From the NCBI RefSeq assembly GCF_901472495.1, contig NZ_LR590469.1:2170001-2234000 (forward strand): a stretch of DNA of 64,000 bases. The letters run 5' to 3'. Below the pieces are notes generated by a model. It did not search any database, was not told where the DNA came from, and worked only from the letters and a program-made list of their open reading frames with translations. Both the position numbers and the translations under genes were made by a program. Origin of the DNA: Yersinia enterocolitica subsp. enterocolitica. GTDB lineage: Bacteria; Pseudomonadota; Gammaproteobacteria; Enterobacterales; Enterobacteriaceae. Every line of letters begins with the position of its first letter. The first letter of the stretch is position 1. Shown one piece after another: positions 1 through 9,958 of this stretch.

Positions 1-437
1 GCAACCGCAGCATCAATTTGGCGCATATCCGCATCGATAAACAGTGAAACCAGAATACCGGCCTCAGCCAGGCGACTCACCGCGACGGTCATTTTATCAA
101 TTTGACCGGCAACATCCAGCCCGCCTTCGGTAGTCACTTCCTGACGTTTTTCTGGCACTAAACAGCAAAAGTGAGGGTTTATCTCACAAGCAATACCCAC
201 CATTTCATCGGTGACGGCCATTTCCAGATTCATGCGGGTTTGGATTGTTTCACGCAGGATACGCACATCCCGATCAGTAATATGGCGGCGATCTTCACGT
301 AGATGGACTGTGATGCCGTCAGCACCCGCTTGCTCAGCAATAAAAGCTGCCTGCACAGGATCGGGGTAAATGGTCCCACGTGCATTTCGTAATGTCGCAA
401 TGTGATCAATATTAACGCCCAGCAACAAATCAGCCAT
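1..437 (-). CDS. pdxJ: Pyridoxine 5'-phosphate synthase, N-terminal part
   Basis: Only the first ~145 codons are in the window; the gene runs off the left edge. Reading back from the ATG at 437, the protein begins MADLLLGVNIDHIATLRNAR, the conserved first beta strand of PdxJ, and contains the phosphate-site stretch TVHLREDRRHI. PdxJ condenses 1-deoxyxylulose 5-phosphate with 3-amino-2-oxopropyl phosphate to make pyridoxine 5'-phosphate in the cytosol. It lies downstream of recO on the same strand, the usual enterobacterial order (rnc-era-recO-pdxJ). Identification is firm; completeness of the C-terminus cannot be judged. Confidence 0.95.
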   Translation of the reverse strand, partial: MADLLLGVNIDHIATLRNARGTIYPDPVQAAFIAEQAGADGITVHLREDRRHITDRDVRILRETIQTRMNLEMAVTDEMVGIACEINPHFCCLVPEKRQEVTTEGGLDVAGQIDKMTVAVSRLAEAGILVSLFIDADMRQIDAAV

Positions 438-605
438 GACAGCCCTCCAGATATGGATGCATCTTTAATAGGTTAATGAGCATGCAAAAATGCTTGCCAA
501 TAAACGTGTAAGTGCCTGGCAGTTTACACCGAGTAGGCGGCCAGCGGATAGGCTACAGCAGGGGAAAATTGATGATGAGCAGTGTAAACAATCGAGCTAT
601 CGGTA

Positions 606-1331
606 CTAGGGTAAGGGTTCAGATGGCGGTTTAATCACAAATTGGCGGAACAGTTCGCGACTTTTGAGTGGTTTCCCCCCCAGATAGGGCTTCAGAGCAA
701 TGCGGGTAAAACGCTTGGCGGCACGCAACGTATCTGCATCGGGAAACTCACGATTAGCCAGTGCCAATAATTGGCGGCCGGTAAAACTGTAGTGATCAAC
801 CACCAAACTGGCAATAAACCCCTTCTCTTCACGATAGCGGTAGGTCATGGTGTCTGACACCGGTTGACCACTGCCAGCGCAATGGAGGAAGTCAACGCCA
901 TAGCCAAGATGAGCCAGTATCGCCAATTCAAACTGGCGTAAAGCATATTCAGGTGAGCCATCGCTGCCCGCGAGTGATTGTAAGCAATGCAGATAGTCGA
1001 AGAATAACGCAGAGTAATTGGTTTGATGTTCGAGTACGCGCGAGAGCAGCTCGTTGACATATAGGCCGCTGTACAACATTGAGCCGGTCAATGGGAGAGC
1101 CAATGAAACCGGCTCGGCACTACGTAATGTTTTGACTTCACCACGCCCGGTCCAACGAACCAGTAAGGGTGTAAAAGGCTGCAAGCAGCCTTTTAGGTTG
1201 GAACGGCGACCGCGCGCACCTTTTGCCAACACCCGCATGCGACCTTCCCCTTCAGTGAACAAATCCAGCATTAAACTGGTTTCACTGTAAGGTCGCCCAT
1301 GCAGGACAAATGCGCGTTGCCAACCTTCCAT
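606..1331 (-). CDS. recO: DNA repair protein RecO
   Basis: 241 aa, the usual RecO length. The N-terminal OB fold is recognisable (GWQRAFVLHGRPYSETSLML), followed by the helical domain. RecO works with RecR to load RecA on SSB-coated DNA in the RecF pathway. It starts 9 nt after the era stop codon on the same strand, so it is probably co-transcribed with rnc and era. The protein reads through without disruption. The 168 nt to pdxJ contain nothing I can name. Confidence 0.95.
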   Translation of the reverse strand: MEGWQRAFVLHGRPYSETSLMLDLFTEGEGRMRVLAKGARGRRSNLKGCLQPFTPLLVRWTGRGEVKTLRSAEPVSLALPLTGSMLYSGLYVNELLSRVLEHQTNYSALFFDYLHCLQSLAGSDGSPEYALRQFELAILAHLGYGVDFLHCAGSGQPVSDTMTYRYREEKGFIASLVVDHYSFTGRQLLALANREFPDADTLRAAKRFTRIALKPYLGGKPLKSRELFRQFVIKPPSEPLP

Positions 1332-1340
1332 CGGCGAGTC

Positions 1341-2252
1341 TTATTTCAGATCGTCGGTATAGCCTAAGCTGCGCAATGCACGTTCGTCATCTGCCCAGCC
1401 GGATTTCACTTTCACCCACAGCTCAAGATGCACTTTAGCTTCGAACATTTGTTCCATGTCCTGACGGGCTTCGATACCGATGGTTTTGATTTTTGAACCT
1501 TTATTGCCGATGACCATTTTCTTCTGGCCTTCGCGTTCCACCAAAATCAGACCATGGATGTTATAACCACCGCGCTCATTTGGTACGAACTGTTCAATTT
1601 CCACTGTCACAGAGTAAGGCAATTCCTCACCCAGGAAGCGCATTAACTTCTCACGAATGATCTCTGACGCCATAAAGCGCTGAGAACGGTCCGTGATGTA
1701 ATCTTCCGGGAAATGATGGTCAGCTTCCGGCATATGCTTGCGCACGATGCTGGCGATAGTGTCCACATTCATCCCTTTTTCAGCAGAAATAGGAACAACA
1801 TCCAAGAAATTCATCTGCTGGCTTAAGAACTGGATATGAGGCAACAGCTTAGTTTTATCTGTTACGTTATCGACTTTGTTGATAGCTAATAATACCGGGC
1901 ATTGCAAACTGCGCAGCTTATTAACTACCATTTCATCGTCAGCAGTCCAGTTCGTCCCTTCAACCACAAAAATAACTAATTCTACATCACCGATAGAGCT
2001 ACTTGCCGCGCGATTCATTAAGCGGTTAATCGCACGTTTTTCTTCAATATGTAGCCCTGGGGTATCAACATAAATGGCCTGATAAGGCCCTTCAGTGTGG
2101 ATCCCCATAATACGGTGACGTGTGGTTTGCGGTTTACGTGAAGTGATGGAGATTTTCTGCCCCAGCAATTCATTCAGCAAGGTAGATTTACCCACATTCG
2201 GGCGACCTACAATCGCAATAAAACCACAATACGTTTTTTCTACTTCGCTCAT
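1341..2252 (-). CDS. era: GTPase Era
   Basis: 303 aa. The GTPase domain shows G1 GRPNVGKS (~residues 15-22), G3 DTPG (~62-65) and G4 NKVD (~124-127). The C-terminal KH domain carries the GNKGSKIK loop (~residue 250). Era binds the 3' end of 16S rRNA and checks 30S assembly. Its start overlaps the rnc stop by 4 nt, indicating translational coupling in the rnc-era-recO operon. No anomaly seen. Confidence 0.97.
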   Translation of the reverse strand: MSEVEKTYCGFIAIVGRPNVGKSTLLNELLGQKISITSRKPQTTRHRIMGIHTEGPYQAIYVDTPGLHIEEKRAINRLMNRAASSSIGDVELVIFVVEGTNWTADDEMVVNKLRSLQCPVLLAINKVDNVTDKTKLLPHIQFLSQQMNFLDVVPISAEKGMNVDTIASIVRKHMPEADHHFPEDYITDRSQRFMASEIIREKLMRFLGEELPYSVTVEIEQFVPNERGGYNIHGLILVEREGQKKMVIGNKGSKIKTIGIEARQDMEQMFEAKVHLELWVKVKSGWADDERALRSLGYTDDLK

Positions 2253-2929
2253 TCAAGCTCCAACTGTTTCAGCGCTTGTTCCGCTGCCGCCTGCTCAGCT
2301 TTACGGCGACTTGAGCCGGTACCTATTACCGGTTCATTCAAGCCACTCACCTGGCAGTGGATAGTAAATTCCTGATCATGTGCTTCACCACGAACCTGCA
2401 CAACCAGATAAGAAGGTAATGGCAGATGACGGCCCTGTAAATATTCTTGCAGGCGCGTTTTTGGATCTTTCTGCTTATCACCGGGGCTGATTTCTTCTAA
2501 TCGACTGTGATACCAGGCGAGAATCAGCCGTTCAATCGTATGAATATCGCTGTCTAAGAATATACCGCCGATTAACGCTTCGACTGTATCTGCCAAAATT
2601 GATTCCCGGCGGAAACCACCACTTTTCAATTCACCCGGCCCAAGGCGTAAACATTCACCGAGGTCAAACTCACGGGCCATTTCGGCTAGCGTATTACCTC
2701 TAACCAAGGTTGCTCGCATCCGACTCATATCCCCTTCATCAACACGAGGGAAACGGCGGTACAACTCATTGGCAATAACGAAACTTAATATAGAGTCACC
2801 CAGGAACTCCAAACGCTCGTTATGTTTGCTACTGGCGCTACGATGAGTCAGTGCTTGCAGCAAGAGCTCCTGCTGTTGAAAAGTGTAGCCCAGCTTCCGC
2901 TGTAGCCTATTTATTACGATGGGGTTCAT
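2249..2929 (-). CDS. rnc: Ribonuclease III
   Basis: 226 aa. The RNase III signature ERLEFLGDSILS is at ~residues 38-49 and supplies catalytic acidic residues; a double-stranded RNA binding domain occupies ~155-225. It processes rRNA precursors and structured mRNAs. First gene of the rnc-era-recO cluster, 4 nt overlap with era. The 245 nt between lepB and rnc hold a hairpin but no gene. Confidence 0.97.
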   Translation of the reverse strand: MNPIVINRLQRKLGYTFQQQELLLQALTHRSASSKHNERLEFLGDSILSFVIANELYRRFPRVDEGDMSRMRATLVRGNTLAEMAREFDLGECLRLGPGELKSGGFRRESILADTVEALIGGIFLDSDIHTIERLILAWYHSRLEEISPGDKQKDPKTRLQEYLQGRHLPLPSYLVVQVRGEAHDQEFTIHCQVSGLNEPVIGTGSSRRKAEQAAAEQALKQLELE

Positions 2930-3119
2930 GAGTTACCAATAGATCAAGAATGCGTCAAAAACTACAGCAGACGGAACAGGTCTGATCGGCCAATAATACC
3001 AAGACAAAACTGTTTCGTTTGCAGTGGCCCCCATAAAAGAGCCAACTTTTATCGCTCGAAAGGTTATTCTACAACGAGTGGAAATATAATGCTGCGTTTA
3101 AATACCCTGCGGGCTTGAA

Positions 3120-3148
3120 GTGACAGCGGTATTCAGTGCCGCTGTCAC
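3120..3148. repeat. 10 bp inverted repeat between lepB and rnc
   Basis: GTGACAGCGG (3120-3129) and CCGCTGTCAC (3139-3148) form a perfect 10 bp stem with a 9 nt loop, just downstream of the lepB stop on the reverse strand. There is no U-run after it in that direction, so it may act as an RNA-stabilising or processing hairpin (RNase III is the next gene) and not as a strong terminator. Confidence 0.6.
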
Positions 3149-3174
3149 CCCGATGACTCAAGGTAGAGCCAGTA

Positions 3175-4173
3175 TTAATGTATTCCACCAATACGACTTA
3201 AACGCACACCCGTTGGCCACTCACCTTCTTGCTTTTCAAAACTCATCCAAATAGCAGTAGCTTTGCCGACCAGATTACGTTCTGGCACAAAACCCCAGTA
3301 ACGGCTATCTGCGCTATTATCCCGGTTATCACCCATCATAAAGTAATGACCTTCTGGAACAACCCATACACCTAATGGCTGATTAGGTTGTTGATAATAA
3401 GCACCTAGCTGCTCCTGGCGCCCAGGAACGGTCAAAATCTGGTGTGCAACCGGGCCGAGGGTTTCGGTACGCTCTCTCAAACGCACACCACCACCAGGTA
3501 CAGCCTGATTTAGCGGAATTTGGAAGAAACCGGCAGAAGCCTCACCATTACCGCTATAACGGAATGTTTGCACGAAATCGCTAGGCTCAGATGCACTGTA
3601 AGTAATCGGCAATGCGCTATCACAAGAAGAGCCGGTATTACATGCTGGCTGAACCGTTACTTCTTTACTGATCGGATTATAACTTACGCGGTCGCCCGGT
3701 AAACCCACCACGCGCTTGATATAGTCCAAACGAGGGTCTAACGGGTATTTAAACACGGCAATATCACCGCGTTTTGGATGCCCGGTAGGAATCAGCGTGG
3801 TTTGAGTAATTGGGTCTTTAATACCGTAAGCAAATTTCTCTACCAGAATGAAATCACCGATCAACAACGTGGGCATCATCGAACCAGAAGGAATCTGGAA
3901 GGGTTCGTAAATAAACGAACGCACGATAAATACCAGAGCTAACACCGGGAAGACTGAAGCACAAGTCTCTATCCAGCCCGGCTGTTTTGCCGCCGGTGCC
4001 AGAGTCTTGTTATCAACAGCACTCCCGGTTTGCGCCTTGATAGCCGCAGTTTGCGCATTAACAGCCGCAATTTTTGCCTGACGGGCCGGCCCCCATTTGA
4101 ATCGCTCGAAGCACCAGATAATCCCTGTCACTAGCGTTGCTATTGCTAAAATCAAGGCAAACATGTTAGCCAT
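3175..4173 (-). CDS. lepB: Signal peptidase I
   Basis: 332 aa from the ATG at 4173 (MANMFALILAIA, as in E. coli LepB); a TTG one codon upstream is less likely. Two N-terminal membrane segments (~residues 4-22 and 68-86) precede the periplasmic catalytic domain. The nucleophile Ser lies in PSGSMMP, the general-base Lys in DYIKRVVG, and box E is GDNRDNSADSRYWG. The linker after TM1 is longer than in E. coli and rich in Ala/Gln/Lys. It cleaves signal peptides of exported proteins. It lies 9 nt downstream of lepA, as an operon. Confidence 0.97.
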   Translation of the reverse strand: MANMFALILAIATLVTGIIWCFERFKWGPARQAKIAAVNAQTAAIKAQTGSAVDNKTLAPAAKQPGWIETCASVFPVLALVFIVRSFIYEPFQIPSGSMMPTLLIGDFILVEKFAYGIKDPITQTTLIPTGHPKRGDIAVFKYPLDPRLDYIKRVVGLPGDRVSYNPISKEVTVQPACNTGSSCDSALPITYSASEPSDFVQTFRYSGNGEASAGFFQIPLNQAVPGGGVRLRERTETLGPVAHQILTVPGRQEQLGAYYQQPNQPLGVWVVPEGHYFMMGDNRDNSADSRYWGFVPERNLVGKATAIWMSFEKQEGEWPTGVRLSRIGGIH

Positions 4174-4182
4174 CAAAACTCC

Positions 4183-5982
4183 TTATTTACTGTCTTTTCC
4201 GACGTGCAGAATAGCCAGGAAAGCCTCTTGCGGTAATTCAACGTTACCGACCTGCTTCATACGTTTTTTACCGTCTTTCTGTTTCTGCAGAAGTTTCTTC
4301 TTACGGCTAACGTCGCCGCCATAACACTTCGCCAGTACGTTTTTACGTAGCTGTTTCACAGTCGAACGAGCAATAATGTGGTTACCGATCGCGGCCTGAA
4401 TCGCAATGTCAAATTGCTGGCGCGGGATCAGTTCTTTCATTTTCTCAACCAGATCACGGCCACGATACTGTGCGTTATCACGGTGAGTGATGAGCGCTAA
4501 AGCATCAACACGCTCATTGTTGATTAATACATCAACACGTACCATGTCGGAAGTCTGGAAACGTTTAAAATTGTAATCCAATGATGCATAGCCACGAGAG
4601 GTAGATTTCAAGCGATCGAAGAAGTCGAGTACCACTTCAGCCATTGGAATTTCATAAGTCAGTGCCACTTGGTTACCGTGGTAAACCATGTTGGTCTGCA
4701 TACCGCGTTTTTCAATACACAATGTAATGACGTTACCCAAGTATTCCTGTGGCAACAGCATATGACATTCGGCAATAGGTTCGCGCAGTTCTTCAATATT
4801 ATTCAGAGCGGGCAGCTTGGAAGGGCTATCAACATAGACCGTTTCCTGAGCAGTAGTAATCACTTCGTACACCACCGTTGGTGCCGTCGTGATAAGTTCC
4901 AGATCGTACTCGCGCTCCAAACGCTCCTGGATAATTTCCATATGCAGCAAACCAAGGAAGCCACAGCGGAAACCAAAGCCCAATGCAGTTGAACTTTCTG
5001 GCTCATAGAACAAGGAGGCGTCATTCAGACTCAACTTGCCCAATGCGTCGCGGAAAGCCTCATAGTCATCGGAGCTAATCGGGAACAGACCAGCATAAAC
5101 CTGTGGTTTGACTTTCTTAAAACCAGGTAATGATTTTTCAGCTGGGTTACGGGCCAATGTCAACGTATCGCCGACTGGCGCGCCAAGAATGTCTTTTATC
5201 GCACAAACCAACCAGCCTACTTCACCGCAACTCAGCACGTCACGATCAACACGTTTTGGCGTAAAGATACCCAAACGGTCGGCGTTGTAGCTCTGGCCTG
5301 TACTCATGACCTTAACTTTATCGCCTTTTCGCAACGAACCATTCTTGATACGGATTAATGACACTACGCCCAGATAGTTATCAAACCAGGAGTCAATAAT
5401 AAGCGCCTGCAATGGGCCGTCTGGATCGCCCTGAGGCGGCGGAATATCGCGCACCAGCCGTTCAAGGATATCAGGTACACCTACGCCGGTTTTTGCCGAG
5501 CAACGAACAGCATCAGTTGCATCAATACCAACAATGTCTTCAATTTCTTCAGCAACCCGCTCAGGATCAGCAGCAGGTAAGTCGATTTTATTCAGAACTG
5601 GAACCACTTCCAGATTCATTTCCATCGCGGTATAGCAGTTTGCCAGCGTCTGAGCTTCAACGCCCTGCCCTGCATCAACAACCAATAAAGCCCCTTCACA
5701 AGCCGCCAAAGAGCGGGAAACTTCATAAGAGAAGTCAACGTGACCAGGGGTATCGATAAAGTTGAGTTGATAGGTTTGACCATCTTTCGCGTGATAATCA
5801 AGTGTCACGCTTTGTGCCTTGATGGTAATACCACGCTCACGCTCCAGATCCATGGAATCCAGTACTTGAGCCGCCATTTCACGCTCAGATAAACCACCAC
5901 AAATCTGGATAATGCGATCCGACAGTGTCGACTTACCGTGGTCAATATGGGCAATAATAGAAAAGTTTCTTATGTGCTTCAT
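4183..5982 (-). CDS. lepA: Elongation factor 4 (LepA)
   Basis: 599 aa translational GTPase. The P-loop is AHIDHGKS (~residues 11-18), with RGITIK, DTPGHVDF and NKID following. The C-terminal part carries the LepA-specific domain and ends with the basic KKKLLQKQKDGKKRMK segment. LepA binds ribosomes and acts in back-translocation or ribosome biogenesis. It heads the lepA-lepB operon. No anomalies. Confidence 0.98.
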   Translation of the reverse strand: MKHIRNFSIIAHIDHGKSTLSDRIIQICGGLSEREMAAQVLDSMDLERERGITIKAQSVTLDYHAKDGQTYQLNFIDTPGHVDFSYEVSRSLAACEGALLVVDAGQGVEAQTLANCYTAMEMNLEVVPVLNKIDLPAADPERVAEEIEDIVGIDATDAVRCSAKTGVGVPDILERLVRDIPPPQGDPDGPLQALIIDSWFDNYLGVVSLIRIKNGSLRKGDKVKVMSTGQSYNADRLGIFTPKRVDRDVLSCGEVGWLVCAIKDILGAPVGDTLTLARNPAEKSLPGFKKVKPQVYAGLFPISSDDYEAFRDALGKLSLNDASLFYEPESSTALGFGFRCGFLGLLHMEIIQERLEREYDLELITTAPTVVYEVITTAQETVYVDSPSKLPALNNIEELREPIAECHMLLPQEYLGNVITLCIEKRGMQTNMVYHGNQVALTYEIPMAEVVLDFFDRLKSTSRGYASLDYNFKRFQTSDMVRVDVLINNERVDALALITHRDNAQYRGRDLVEKMKELIPRQQFDIAIQAAIGNHIIARSTVKQLRKNVLAKCYGGDVSRKKKLLQKQKDGKKRMKQVGNVELPQEAFLAILHVGKDSK

Positions 5983-6353
5983 TTATATGAATTTTTCTCT
6001 AGTCGTTGTCTTTAATTAATTATTGGTGGACACAGCGATGGACTCAAACCCAAAACTACCCACATAAATATGCACGCATCTTACACTGTAAGTCAGCCTC
6101 GTGAAAGGCATCACACTTAGCTTGTTAGCTGATTTATGCTGTTAAAAGTTGCCAATACCTTTCTGTTGGCCGCTATAGTGAAGATGCAATCCTGATTCAA
6201 CGACTTACTGCATCTCTATTTCTTCAGTATAAATACTTATTAAATCACTTTAGGAAAATGCTCATTTACCCTATAGATAAATAACCTAGAGTACTAGTGT
6301 GACTGTGTAATAACCAAGTGAAATATCCTCTTGGCGGCAGAAAGGAGAATATT
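5983..6353. other. Intergenic region, divergent lepA / orf278
   Basis: 371 nt of AT-rich DNA between two divergently read genes. It must carry both promoters, but I see no convincing operator, RNA or small gene beyond the AAGGAG ribosome binding site for the gene at 6354. Confidence 0.5.
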
Positions 6354-7190
6354 ATGATTGACGAAGGAAAAATACTTAGCCGCCATGAGTTAAGAACTAA
6401 AAACTCAAAACTAACCATTGGCATAATAATATTTTCATTAGGATTAAGCTTCGTAATAATTAGTTTATCACTAACAACAGCTATTTTTTCAACTCCCTCT
6501 ATTCTTTCAATTTTATGCGTTGCCATTGCCGGTATATCACTGAGTTTACTGTTATACTCGCGCCAATATGATAATCCGATATTTACCTATTTCCTTTATG
6601 AAAAAGGCGTGCGTGTTTTTAATCATCATACTGGAAATGTTTATTTCATATCATTTAATAAGATAGAATATATTTATAAATATCACGCAGGAATAAACCC
6701 CAATGGAAAAATTAACGCCATGGCATTCCGCACATCAAAAAATCAGCCTTGGAATATTATCATTAATAATATCACCAACGCATACCCTCTCATGAATACT
6801 ATAATCCATCAGCAGGTTATGAATGTTGGGTTAACAAGTTTAAATGGATTATCGCGAGGAAAAACAATCGTATTCGATATCGTACGGGGAAATGACATTT
6901 GGTTAAAGCTACTAATATTTAATTTCATTAAGATAAAAAAAATACAAATAGATACCATCCCACTTTCACTTAGTGCGCACTCATTAGTGACAACAAAAGG
7001 TACTATTAATATTGAAGATATACAGCGTATAGAAACCTTGCGTGAAGCACAGCATGACAAAATACGACTATTTGATGCAAAAGGTAACGTACTTTTTTCA
7101 ATAGACTACTCATCTCTTATAAGTGCTGATCTTTTTATTGCCCTGCTGGAACACATGATACAGAACCGAATACCAGCCTATTACGGCTAA
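6354..7190 (+). CDS. Membrane protein of unknown function
   Basis: 278 aa from ATG 6354, preceded by AAAGGAG 7 nt upstream; an upstream in-frame start at 6318 lacks a ribosome binding site. Two hydrophobic segments (~residues 25-52 and 58-74) are followed by ~200 mostly polar residues that should be cytoplasmic. The codon use is notably AT-rich compared with lepA and rseC on either side, which suggests later acquisition. It ends 14 nt before the convergent rseC stop. I do not recognise the family. Confidence 0.7.
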   Translation: MIDEGKILSRHELRTKNSKLTIGIIIFSLGLSFVIISLSLTTAIFSTPSILSILCVAIAGISLSLLLYSRQYDNPIFTYFLYEKGVRVFNHHTGNVYFISFNKIEYIYKYHAGINPNGKINAMAFRTSKNQPWNIIINNITNAYPLMNTIIHQQVMNVGLTSLNGLSRGKTIVFDIVRGNDIWLKLLIFNFIKIKKIQIDTIPLSLSAHSLVTTKGTINIEDIQRIETLREAQHDKIRLFDAKGNVLFSIDYSSLISADLFIALLEHMIQNRIPAYYG

Positions 7191-7204
7191 TAAAAAATGA
7201 ATAA

Positions 7205-7666
7205 TTACTCCTGCTGGATACGTATAGCTGCCGGCGGTAAACTAATCTGCAAAACCGTGGGTTGATAATCGCTTTGCCCCTCAATCTTACTCGCTATAAC
7301 CTTGGCTAATAAAAATCCAAAACCTGCCCCCAAAATAGCACCCAGAGCGGTAAAGGCATCGGTAATAAATAAGGCTTGAAACAAAGCACCACCCGCAATT
7401 AATCCGACTAATGGGGTCAAATAAACCAAAGCAGCAGAGCGCAATAAGCTACCCTCACTGATCCCAACCTCAACCTTTTGTCCTGGTTCAAGTGGTTGCG
7501 AAATTGTTATTCTTAATTGGTGTTCCGACTCTGGCCCCAATTCATTTAAGAGATGGCTACCACATCCAGTACGAGCATTACAGCTTCCACAACCAGAATG
7601 TGGTTCACAACGTAAAAGTGCTACCCCATTTTTCCATGAGATAACTGTTGCCCATTCCTTTATCAT
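7205..7666 (-). CDS. rseC: SoxR-reducing system / sigma-E regulator RseC
   Basis: 153 aa inner-membrane protein. The N-terminal cysteine cluster CEPHSGCGSCNARTGCG (~residues 20-36) is diagnostic, and two membrane helices lie at ~75-120. RseC family proteins act in SoxR reduction and mildly on sigma-E. Last gene of rpoE-rseABC; its start overlaps the rseB stop by 4 nt. Confidence 0.95.
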   Translation of the reverse strand: MIKEWATVISWKNGVALLRCEPHSGCGSCNARTGCGSHLLNELGPESEHQLRITISQPLEPGQKVEVGISEGSLLRSAALVYLTPLVGLIAGGALFQALFITDAFTALGAILGAGFGFLLAKVIASKIEGQSDYQPTVLQISLPPAAIRIQQE

Positions 7667-8619
7667 TTTGCAGACTCCAAAACGATACTATCGGCAATAC
7701 GCTTAGCTGTTGAAGGGGGCAACTCACCGACTACGGTAATTTCTACATTATTACGTGCTTCTGTATGAACCGTGCGGCGTCCTTGGCGCAGTGATTGTTC
7801 GGAAGGCGCATCTTTGCCAGCAGGATTCACATTAACTGAAAAGCTAAACAAACCATCAGAGTAGAGCCGTGATTCAGTTGCTGTATCCATATTAGGCAAT
7901 GTGCGGCGACTACGCGAAACCTCAGTAACACCCTCAGGTAACCAACGCGGAGCCCAAGCGAAATCCACCTTGTTCTTTGCTGGCAAAGCAAGCAACGGTG
8001 GCAGAGGAAGCTTTAATACTCCTCGCAGAATCTCCTGAATCGGCTCGCCGACAGCAAAAGAAATCACACGAAATTGCTCAAGTGTTTCACCATCACGATC
8101 CAACAGATCTACCCGCATCGGTAGTTTTGTTGTCTCATCCATCCAAATAATATAGCTATATCGCGTACTATCACGGGCAACTACGCGAATGACCTGGCAT
8201 GGCCTATCGGCAATGCGGGCGCGGCCTAGTGCAATATAATTATAATATTTTGATAGCTTTTCAAAATCAGGAAATACAACAGAAGGTAAAGCATCAACAA
8301 TATGCTCACCGCTCAACGTGAAAGAGTCAAACCCTGGCTCGAAATAACTAATCTCGTCACCACGCTGTATGATCTCGGTACGCGGACCATCCATACGCAG
8401 TAATTGCGCTAGCGTTTTTTTATCCAGGATGGCATGGCGATAGCGAAGAGAATCGATCCCTTGCTTGTTAACGTTTATGTACGATAACTCATAATTGAGC
8501 GATTGGCTGGCAGCGCTCATGTCCTGCAACATTGCTATCGGCGCTGTCTCCGCCGCAGCAATTGTTGGCATGAACAGGCTGCCCGCCATTAAACAGACGG
8601 AGAACCAAAGTTGCTTCAT
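7663..8619 (-). CDS. rseB: Sigma-E regulatory protein RseB
   Basis: 318 aa with an N-terminal signal peptide (LMAGSLFMPTIAAAETA). RseB is the periplasmic sensor that binds RseA and shields it from DegS; it releases RseA on binding lipopolysaccharide. Length and the LolA-like N-terminal plus MucB/RseB C-terminal domains fit. Its start shares one base with the rseA stop (TAATG). Confidence 0.95.
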   Translation of the reverse strand: MKQLWFSVCLMAGSLFMPTIAAAETAPIAMLQDMSAASQSLNYELSYINVNKQGIDSLRYRHAILDKKTLAQLLRMDGPRTEIIQRGDEISYFEPGFDSFTLSGEHIVDALPSVVFPDFEKLSKYYNYIALGRARIADRPCQVIRVVARDSTRYSYIIWMDETTKLPMRVDLLDRDGETLEQFRVISFAVGEPIQEILRGVLKLPLPPLLALPAKNKVDFAWAPRWLPEGVTEVSRSRRTLPNMDTATESRLYSDGLFSFSVNVNPAGKDAPSEQSLRQGRRTVHTEARNNVEITVVGELPPSTAKRIADSIVLESAK

Positions 8620-9275
8620 TACTGCTGCTGCATTCCTAAGGACTGAGTTCCAGGGACCTGAATAGCGGCTTGTGTAGATGCTGAAGGCACCTGTGACACA
8701 TCAGTTTGCGGCAAACGACGTTGCAATTCAAAATCTTGCAATTGCGTCATCATATTAACGCGGCGACGTTGCTCTTGAACTTGATGCTGCTGAGACGTTC
8801 CGAAAGAACCATCAGCAGGCACACCAAAGCTGACAGGTGATGCTTTACCCATCATCGGTAATGTATTAAAAGCCGGTGCTTCTGGCTGTAAGTTGCCGGA
8901 TGCCGGTTGGTTATACTGCTGAACGCCCACAATAACGGCAAGCGAAACACACGCAGCAACCCCAACTTGAGTAATCTGGCTAGCCCATGGGCGAACTTTT
9001 TGCCAGAAAGGCATTTTCTGCCAGACATGAGGTTGCGGCTGAGATTCAGGCACAGCAATAGGAACAAAACGAGCAGGCTCATTTTTGAGCGCCTCTGCGA
9101 CACGGCTGGCGATATCCAGATGCAAGACTTCACCAACGTCCCCCCGCAGGGTATCACGGATTAAATGATAGCTCTGCCAGCTTTGCTGTAGCGCTTTATC
9201 TTTAGATAAAGAACCTATCAGCTCACTATCAAGAGTTTCTCCGTCCATCAGAGCGGAAAGCTTTTCTTTCTGCAT
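8619..9275 (-). CDS. rseA: Anti-sigma-E factor RseA
   Basis: 218 aa. The N-terminal anti-sigma domain starts MQKEKLSALMDGE. One transmembrane segment is at ~residues 100-118 (VGVAACVSLAVIVGVQQY), followed by a Gln-rich periplasmic tail that is the DegS/RseP proteolysis target. It holds RpoE at the inner membrane. It sits 24 nt downstream of rpoE. Confidence 0.95.
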   Translation of the reverse strand: MQKEKLSALMDGETLDSELIGSLSKDKALQQSWQSYHLIRDTLRGDVGEVLHLDIASRVAEALKNEPARFVPIAVPESQPQPHVWQKMPFWQKVRPWASQITQVGVAACVSLAVIVGVQQYNQPASGNLQPEAPAFNTLPMMGKASPVSFGVPADGSFGTSQQHQVQEQRRRVNMMTQLQDFELQRRLPQTDVSQVPSASTQAAIQVPGTQSLGMQQQ

Positions 9276-9299
9276 GCCAAATACCCTTTGTTTGTCCGC

Positions 9300-9875
9300 T
9301 TATCGCTGAATCAGCGGCTGAACTTTGTTATCGATAGCCTCTCTGGCACGGAAGATACGGGAACGAACAGTACCGACCGGACAGTCCATAATAACAGCTA
9401 TCTCTTCATAGCTTAGACCATCTAACTCCCTGAGTGTAATCGCCATCCGGAGATCTTCAGGAAGAGACTCTATGGTTTTAAAAACTATCTGCCTCAATTC
9501 TTCTGACAACATTAAGTTCTCAGGGTTCGATATTTCTTTCAATGCACCTGCATTTTCGTAATTTTCAGCATCATTTGCATCCACATCACTGGATGGTGGA
9601 CGCCGCCCCTGAGCGACTAAATAATTTTTCGCCGTATTAACAGCAATACGGTACAGCCAAGTATAAAAGGCACTGTCGCCACGAAACGATTCCAGGGCTC
9701 GATAGGCCTTAATAAAAGATTCTTGAACTACATCAGGGACATCGCCCTGAGGCACGTATCGGGATACGAGGCTCGCAACCTTATGCTGGTATCGAATTAC
9801 CAGTAAATTGAACGATTGCTGATCACCTTTCTGGACCCGTTCAACCAGCATCTGATCCGTTAACTGCTCGCTCAT
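9300..9875 (-). CDS. rpoE: RNA polymerase sigma-E factor
   Basis: 191 aa, ECF sigma factor. Region 2 (QHKVASLVSRYV...DVVQESFIKAYRALESFRGDSAFYTWLYRIA, split here) and region 4 (LPEDLRMAITLRELDGLSYEEIA) are intact. It controls the envelope stress response to misfolded outer-membrane proteins. First gene of rpoE-rseA-rseB-rseC, divergent from nadB, with its own sigma-E-type promoter upstream. Confidence 0.97.
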   Translation of the reverse strand: MSEQLTDQMLVERVQKGDQQSFNLLVIRYQHKVASLVSRYVPQGDVPDVVQESFIKAYRALESFRGDSAFYTWLYRIAVNTAKNYLVAQGRRPPSSDVDANDAENYENAGALKEISNPENLMLSEELRQIVFKTIESLPEDLRMAITLRELDGLSYEEIAVIMDCPVGTVRSRIFRAREAIDNKVQPLIQR

Positions 9876-9958
9876 CCGAGGTGAACTCTCCCGAAATCTA
9901 TCCCCACGCTAAAAGTAGTACTGCCAGCCATATCTTTATTTTCCTGAGCAAGCACACG

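Noticed and set aside
845..1290. Open frames on both strands inside recO
   Set aside because: Shadow frames of a conserved gene, with no ribosome binding site and no sensible protein composition.
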